From NCBI GenBank assembly GCA_036172665.1, contig CM069877.1, forward strand, positions 12,544,501 through 12,608,500: a stretch of DNA of 64,000 bases, read 5' to 3'. Positions 11,901 through 20,900 of the stretch are shown piece by piece. The notes below the pieces were generated by a model. That model saw only the letters and a program-made list of their open reading frames with translations, was not told the DNA's origin and made no database searches. Source of the DNA: Prosopocoilus inquinatus (Eukaryota; Arthropoda; Insecta; Coleoptera; Lucanidae). A program made the translations under genes and the position numbers. Positions within the stretch are counted from its first letter, which is position 1; each line of letters starts with the position of its first letter.

Positions 11901-14900
11901 GGGTAAAAGAGCATAGATTCGTCGCAGTTGATCGTTTTTCCATAAAACCATGTTGATCGCTATCTATATAAAACTTTACTGAGTGATAGATGGATTTTAC
12001 TAACAGACTTTCAAAAACCTTCGCAAAGTTGCAAATGATAGTGATTGGCCGGTAATTCTCGACACAGCTTTGGTCTTCCTTCTTAAAGACTGGACAAATA
12101 GCAGCTTCTTTCCAGATTGTGGGAAATACAGAGTGTTTTAAAATTAGATTATAAATTATAAGTAAGGATTTTACAAATATAAAAACACAATCATTGGCTA
12201 AGAAACTAGGAATTCCATTAACACCAGCAGTAAAGCTGTTCTTTAGATTTTTCAAGGCACCCAATATATCATTTTCAGAGAATTTAGGAACATTATATAC
12301 ATACAGGGTGTGGATAAAGTATGGAACAAAATTCATATTTCTGTTATCTTGGGTTTGATGAAAAAATCCTGAAACAGGTCGATTTTAGTTTTGTCCCGTG
12401 CATGTTATGACATAGTGAATTTCATTCTGTAGCCATCTGATTGCATCCAGGTGTGACGTCATCAGTTTTTTCAAATGGTAACATCAGACTTTTATTATCC
12501 CTTGTCGTTAAGTATTCCATTGTGCATACAACGGTATAAAAAGTTTGGTATCTTACATAACAATTTTTTGGAGAAAAACACTTTCGAATTTAAAAAAATT
12601 AAAATTTTATTCCTATGATAAACAAATCAAAAAATGATAAACTAATCAAAAATTATCAGCAAATTAGATAAAATATCAACGGAGGTGTTCAAACTGACCA
12701 CCGATGGCCCTTTGACATTGGCCAAGACGGACGTACACACTTTCTACGGAACGTCGTATTGTCTCTGGGTCAATATTGCGAATTTCCTCGTAAATGCGAG
12801 TTTTCAGGTCATCCAAGTCATGTGGCTTATTTGTGTACACCTTTGATTTCACATGATCCCATAGAAAAAAATCAAGTGGGGTGAGATCTGGCGAGCGGGC
12901 AGGTCAGTCAATTGTTCCCCTTCGTCCTATCCATCTCCCTGGGAAAATTTCGTCGAGATACCTGCGAACATGCTGGCCAAAATGTGGAGGTGCTCCATCT
13001 TGTTGGAACCAGATTCTGGGATGAGGCGCATCAGGATTGGCTTCGTCCGGAAACAGTATTACCAATACTGGCACGAGGTCAAATCTGAGAAAATCTAAAT
13101 ATCTTTCAGCGTTTAAATTTCCCTCGAGAAAGACAGGTCTCACAATGCGATCTGCTATTATTCCCGCCCACACATTAACTTTTTGTTGGGTTTGGGTGTG
13201 ACCCTCCCGAACCCATCGAGGATTTTCGCCCGACCAATATCTACAATTATGGCGATTCACCTGACCGTTTATTTTAAAAGTAGCTTCGTCGCTAAAAAGC
13301 ATATTACTGAGAAATTCGGGATTCTCATCGCATCGTAGCATCAATTGTTCACAGAACTCGTTTCGACGGTCGAAGTCATCTTCATTCAGTTCCTGAACGA
13401 GATGGACTTTGTATGGATGAAGTTTTTCCTTCTTCAAGTACTTTGCGACCGTGGAAAAGTCGACTGCATTATCTCTGGCAATGTTTCTTGTTGAAGTGTG
13501 GGGGTTGTTTTGAACTTCCAAGAGAATGTTCAGCCTAGTACCTTCTTCAGTTCTTGGACGACCTTGTTTGGGTCTGTCTTTCACACTGCCAGTTTCTGCG
13601 AATTTTGCCACAATTTTGCTCACCGTTGATTGCGAAATCGGTGTTCGGTTTGCATTTTCTGCATTGAACAATTGACAGGCTTCTTCATGGCTACGTATTT
13701 TATCACCAAAGCCAACCATAATAAGAATTTGAATTCTGTCTTGTTCGCTCAAATAAACCATTTTCGTGATTCATTTTCAACACTACCAAATTTCCGTTCT
13801 AGTCAAAACGAATACTCAGGTGCAGTACTTTATATACGGTTATAAGCTAATTGACAGTACTTTGACATTACTTTCCTCTACGCCATAGTTACTTGCGTTT
13901 TTCAATTGTAAAGAACATCATCAACCGGAAATTTAAAAAATCATTCGGTTCTAGGAACAAACGGTAAGGCCTGCATAGGGTTTTTTTGTTTCCCTTATGT
14001 CGACTGGTCGATGTCTCGATTGAAGACAATCCGAGGTACACCTCAGACGTATCTAATTTGTTGATAATTTTTGATTAGTTTATCTTAGGAATAAAATTTT
14101 AATTTTTTTAAATTCGAAAGTGTTTTTCTCCAAAAAAATTGTTATGTAAGATACCAAACTTTTTATACCGTTGTATGCACAATGGAATACTTAACGACAA
14201 GGGATAATAAAAGTCGGATGTTACCATTTGAAAAAACTGATGACGTCACACCTGGGTGCAATCAGATGGCCACAGAATAAAATTCACTATGTCATAAAAT
14301 GCACGGGACAAAACTAAAATCGACCTGTTTCAGGATTTTTTCATCAAACCCAAGATAACAGAAATATGAATTTTGTTTCATACTTTATCCACACCCTGTA
14401 TATTTTATTGCAGTTTCGGTTGACGATAAAAATGATTATTATACTTACATATTTTTAGTATTTACCGAGTTATTTTTAATTTTATGCAAGAAATGGGTCA
14501 TGTTTAATCGTCTGTCAAATTGTCAATTTCAATGACGCGACAATCAACCTTGGACCAAATTATTTCTAAATCTCTCTACTTTCACAATATTCATCATGTT
14601 TAAAATCCTAGCAACCATCAACAACGCTATGATTTAGTGCGCGTTCCTTTCGGCAGAACCCGATACCACAAAAATTCCGCCCTCCCCCACAACATGAGTT
14701 CCGTTTCTTTTGAAAACTCCTTTGTATATTACATACATCTCTTCATAACAGGGCAGGCCCAAAATACTACACGCCAAGTTTTCATTCCCGATTGTTATTT
14801 CCCGGGATTGGGAATGATAAAAACGACAAATTTCCCGGGAAATCGTTCCCGGGAATTCCCCCCGGGACAGAAACCCTACCATAGATACAACCTGTACATT

Positions 14901-17900
14901 TAATTGATACCGTGTTAAAAAAATTGTCTGATTTAATAAAATTAGTATAAAAAGGGAAACCCCCTTAAGGAGTATATTGAAATTATGTATTTAGAATACA
15001 ATATAAATTATGTTCATTATGTCATCCACTACAAGCTTACTACTTCATGTGGGTCTTCATCACCGATTTGTTGTCCTTGCTATCTTGAATCTATCGCAAA
15101 AGGAAATGCGACAGATTGAGAAAAATTATCTCGGAACATCCTGAATCATGATCTCTAGCCCTCAGTTGCCTTAAATTAAAAAGAAAAATATGAAAAAAAA
15201 TATGTGGCATAAAGGTAGGGATGGCAGATATTCGAGCATTTTTAAAAGTTCTTAAAATGCTTATTGAGCATTTTTACGGTCACTTTTGCGACATTTATGG
15301 TCATTTTTGAACGCCCATTTTGTCAACACGAATCAATTGGTCTTGTTCAAGGCTTCAATATGATACCAGATACTCATATTGTAATTTTATTTACATTGGA
15401 TATAATATATTCCTAAAATACTTTTACTGTGTGCAAATAAAAAATCCTCAGTATAAGTACGCGAAATGCTACCTTCTGCTACCGTATCATTGCCAAAAAG
15501 TTTCAGATGGACTGGTTGTTTGGAACCGCTGAAATGTGCGAGAAAGATAGGAAGGTCAACTTCGCCTTCCTCTCGGTATGAACACGCCCACCGATACCGC
15601 ACTCGATATTCAACGCAGCGTTTCGTAATAATAATCACTGATATCGTTTATTAATTATTTTATTTAAAATTTTAATTCACTGAGCGAATTAATATGTTTT
15701 ATGATATCAATTATCGACGAATAAATCCGAAAATTGATGCACCAATTAGGCAAGCGCGTTAAAAATATTCTTCCTTGACCCTTTTACGTAAATCAACTTT
15801 TACTGCAATCTCGCTGCTAGCTATGAAAGTATTACTACTTACGGTCCTTGGAAACAAAGTAAATGTAAAATTTTCTTTTGAAAATAATATGGAATGAGAA
15901 ATTACAATTTGTTTGTACCTCGCTTTTAATTTGTTCGGCAATTACGAACCGCAACTTCTTGAATTGCACTAGATTTTAATTTAATATTTAAACTTGTCAT
16001 TACTTGCAGTGAAGTAAATTTAAATTGTAAACGTTTCGTCGGACCAGCTGATCGGAGAGGCGCTGAGTTACGTCGTTCCTATTTGAGATTGAGAAAGGCA
16101 CTGACCCTGGCCTACTTCGGCTGCGGGTCGTAATTGAAGAGGCGCCCACGTTCCACTTTTAGCTATGCCAGCAGTTGCAAATCTGCCGCTGCATTTCACT
16201 CGAAACTATTACATTTATGTTAAGAACTTATGAGTTCAATCGCTGCAATTCATGGTGATATATTGCAGGTTTAAATATTTGCACACTCTGTACATTAAAA
16301 TTTTAGTAAATAATAAATTAATTCATCATACATTTCCTCATGATTTTCCATCAGAAAAATATCATTTGACTCGTTTGCTTCATCGCTGTCATTTATTATT
16401 TCATCTGTGCCATAACTGAACGGATCATCTTCGTTACGCATGCTTTGATTTTCATCATTTTCCTCCTTATTATCTTTCTCCTCTGTGCTAGTATTTTTTT
16501 TTTTTAATCTTGGTTATTGTTTTTTGTCTTCACATCATTTCTATTGAGCCCTTATTTTGCATCATAGGTTCCCAATTTTTTTCGCTCGCTGCCCACTTAG
16601 CAAAACAAAAATTGCTTGACGCCCCCATTTCCTGCACAGACAAACCGGAAGACTCGTCTGCTGCGCAAGATCGATTATCAATAATGCAGAACTTAACTTT
16701 ACAATGACTTTCTGATTTCACAATTTTTATTAACTTCGCCACCCAATTCCCCGTGAACTCGCTACCGCCCCCCTAGAACGCTTCACTTTGAGAATCTGTG
16801 TTTTACATACTCCAAATCACTCGATGAAAGAAGTTTTAAATTACTATTCACCATAACCATCCAGCATTTAGTATTGCGAGAACAGAAACCTAAAACTTAG
16901 TTTTCTCAGTAAAAATTGCAATTGGCTTATTTTGATTGTTTTTGAAAGTTTTATTAAAATAACACTATATCAGAGTTGGTCTTGACCATTTCTTTTTATA
17001 ATCACAAAACACGCACTAAGGGTTAGAAAATCACCACTTTTGGGGTTAGGGCGCCAAATAGCGGACATTTTAAAAACAAATGAGCAATTTTAAAAATGCC
17101 CGAGCAGTTTTGGACATTTTGCGACTATTTTTGACATTTTTAAAACTAGCCATCCATCACTACAAAAAAGACATTAAGATCTTCAGGCTCTCTGATTTAG
17201 GTGTTTATTTGAAGTAAAAATAATATTTCCTGTCGTATGGCAAACTGCAGATTTTTTTTATACACACACACACAGATTTGTTTATTATGCAGCGCTGCGC
17301 AATAATAAACATTAAGATTGTGTTCATGTTGTGCATAAACATCCTGTTTTGCTTAATGCAATACAGAGGAGTGAATAAGTATGACCGTGTTTCAGCGAGT
17401 TTTAACATTTAATTTGCTTGAGAATTATTCTTTATGTTGGATTTTGTGTGAAATAAAACAACGCTGACGATAACACAATGCAGTTTTATGACAGAAAAAA
17501 AAATGATAAACCTAGAATTTGCTTATTGAGAAATAAATATTTTGAAATAAAACCAGACAGGGATCGCATATTTTAGCAATTTAACCAATTCGAACAGCCC
17601 TTATTTAATTGTTGTTTGCATTATTATTATAAACAAAACTTGTGTACATTTTCCAGAGTTATTTTGTAACTGACTACGATCCAACAATAGAAGATTCATA
17701 TACGAAGCAATGTGTAATAGACGATATACCTGCAAAATTAGACAGTAAGCATGATTTTGTTGTCACGTGATTTCGTTTTGGCACCCCGCCATCCCCAAAT
17801 TTCCTTTCAGTTTTAGACACAGCCGGACAGGAAGAATTCAGTGCCATGAGGGAACAGTACATGCGATCAGGCGAAGGCTTCCTGTTGGTCTTTTCGGTGA

Positions 17901-20900
17901 CGGAGAAGTCGAGTTTCGACGAGATTTACAAATTTCACAAACAGATCCTTAGAGTGAAAGACCGAGACGAGTTTCCAATGCTCATGGTCGGAAACAAGGT
18001 AATTAATTACTCCTAAAATTTAATTTATAATACTCCATCAAGCTCCATCAAATGTACAGGCTGTTAGTAAAATAAGTGCGAAATTTTTAACCGACAGCAC
18101 AAACAACTCGAAAAAAATACTGAAAGAATCGTATAACAAAAAGAAAGTTCCCTTATCCGTCCCTTATTCGGCGCTCATGAAATAACGAAAAGAAAACTTA
18201 CGGAACTTGGTTCTGTGATCGTAGACAGTAAACGTCGCGGGAATGACTAATACGCATGACACACTCATCGAATATCATATGTGTAGAGGATCACATTCAA
18301 GCAAACGTTCACTATTATAGCTTTAGAGACTTCTATAACAATTGTTCGACGTGGCGTCCACCATTAGCGACACACACAAAGCAGCTCGGCGAAAAAGTGA
18401 TTCTTCTGTTCGTGTGGATTTGTCAGAATTAGCGCAAATCTCGACGGCATTACGAATACACTCCTCTGAAATGCTGTTCTCTCGCCGTTAGTGAATTGCG
18501 GCATTTTAATAAGTTTAAATACTATCAAGATAGTAATCATATTTAGCTTTAACTCTTTCAATCACTTTTCACAAACTAAACTGTTGATCCCAAAGAATGC
18601 GGTGCAATAAATTGTGTGTTATATTCATAAAAAATGAAGCAAATTCTTTCGTCCAGCTGTAATACGACTTATTGCGACGTTAGAAACAACGCTCTTATTG
18701 GCCTCTCGACTTCGGCAAAGATCACTCGTGCTCGATTGCATTTTTGTTTTTTTGTTCCAATAAAATTTCTTTTTCTTGACCTACCTCAAAGACATAGACG
18801 TACGATTATCTATTAAATCATCGTTATCATCAGAGATGAACGTTTGAAAAATTGAAAAAGAAAATAGAGCAGAAAAGGAGATATAATAAACGCCTGTCAA
18901 AATAAGACAGAAAACAAAAGGCGATCAACCGTTCACTCACAACATAACTTTCGTATTTGTTTTATTCGATTCTTAATTAGGTGTATTAAACGGAAAGAAA
19001 AAGTGCATTTTGGGATTAAGAGAAAATTTAAAACCGTCGACAGAAACAGATGACGATCGATCGGAGCAATTGGAACATAAACTAAAAAAAAAAAAAAACG
19101 TAAAAAAACAAGCGAATTTCACTTTAAATCATCGTCATCACGGAATTTACAATTTTGGTAGAAATGAAATAATGAAAACAACAATTGAAAGATTAAAGAA
19201 AAAAAAAACACAGCAAAAAAGAAAAAAAATAAATGCTTGTTAAAGTAAGACAGAAAACAAAAGACGATCACCGTTCACTCACAACATAACTTTCGTATTT
19301 GCTTGAAGAGAAACAAAAAATAAATCGACTTTTCGCCAAGAAACAAAAAGGAAAGAAAATAGTGAAGGTGACAAAGACCGATTAAATAAATAAAAGAATA
19401 AAAATGAGCGATGGTACAGTCAGAATCAAAAGTAATGTCGCCCGATAAAATGTAAATGTATGGTGTTATCCGGTTTATGTTATGTAAATGTGTGGTGTTT
19501 ATGCCGCAATTTAACTTTTTATTGGGGAGACATTACTTTCAATTTTGACTGTACCTGTTGCAATAAAAATTCTTTTTCTTGACCTATCTCAAAGACGTAG
19601 ACGTACGATTTTTTATTAAATCATTGTTATCGGAGATGACCTGCATTTATACTGAAAATCGTTTCTTTTGTCAAGAATAAGAAAAAAAAAATAAATATAA
19701 ATAAACAAAGAATTCGAATAATTATGAATGAAAACAAACGACGATCATGTGATATTCACATCCGAACAAAATAGCGTAGAATTTCTGTTTCTGTTAAAAG
19801 TGAAAACAAAGTTTAGAAACAAAAGACGATCGATCGTTGTCTGCAGGAGAGACAATAATTTTAATCTTGACTGTGCCTGCATTCGTACGGAAAATCATAT
19901 CTTTTGTCAATAATAAGAATAAGTAAATAAACAAAAGAATTCGAAAAATTGTCGATGAAAACAAACGATGATCGGTTAGGTCATGTGACTTATCACATTT
20001 CAATAGTGTAGAATTTTTGTTTCTGTTAAAACTGGAAACAAAGTTTAGAAACGAAAAATAAAACATATAGTTGCCAAAACAAAAGACGATTGATCGTTGT
20101 CTGCAGGACAGACATTAGTTTTAATTTTGACTGTACCTGCATTTCTAATGAAAATAATATCTTTTGTCAACAAAAAGGAAAAAAATAAATAAAGAAAAGA
20201 ATTCGAAGAATTGTCAATGAAAACAAACGACAATCGGTCAGATCATGTGATCTTTCACATCCAAACAAAATTGCATAGAATTTTTATTTCTGCTGAAAAT
20301 GAAAAAGTTAAGAAAGGAAAAAAAATAGTTTTCAAAACAAAAGACGTTTCATCGTTTTCGGCGGGAGAAGTCTTAATTTGCGATGAATAAATGTCGATCG
20401 TCTTTCGTATTTCTTTCTTTGTTTTTGTCCATACATAAAAAAGACAAATCCATTTAATAAACAGATTTCGTCTTTCCTCGTCAAGAAATGAAGAAAAAAA
20501 TTTGGAGGATTTTAAGGAACTCTAAAAAGATTTTTTTTAATTAAGGCAAAAAATTAAAATAAAAAAACAAAAGCAAGAAAACGTTTGTTTCTCTTAACGC
20601 AAAAAAAGCATAAGGCAGCGGCTTCTAAGCGGAGTAATTTGTTTTTAATTAAATTGCTCAAAATGGCGGCCTCGAAGCGTCGCTATCTTATATTTTTATT
20701 TGATTTTAATTTAATTTATTACGTAATTTACGTGGAATTGTTAGTATGAATGAACGATAAAACTTTCGATAGATGGCGCCACGTCGCCCTATCTTCATGT
20801 CAAGTGCGTCGAAGAAAATATAATATGACAGTTTTCGCAAAACAAAAGCACAATATTGTCCCAGGGAAGTACCGAGCACGATCTCCTGAACGTCTTATAT

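Larger units (their letters stand above)
10350..14641. mobile_element. Second copy of the 482-bp MITE, split by nested insertions
   Basis: The left part 10350-10540 starts TACAGGGTGTCCCAAACCTC and matches 7651-7848. The right part, 14399 to about 14641, resumes at ATTGCAGTTTCGGTTGACGA and matches the rest of the first copy up to CAACAACGCTATGATT, then the 3' tip is lost. The 3.86 kb between is a non-LTR retrotransposon plus a mariner-like element. Confidence 0.85.
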
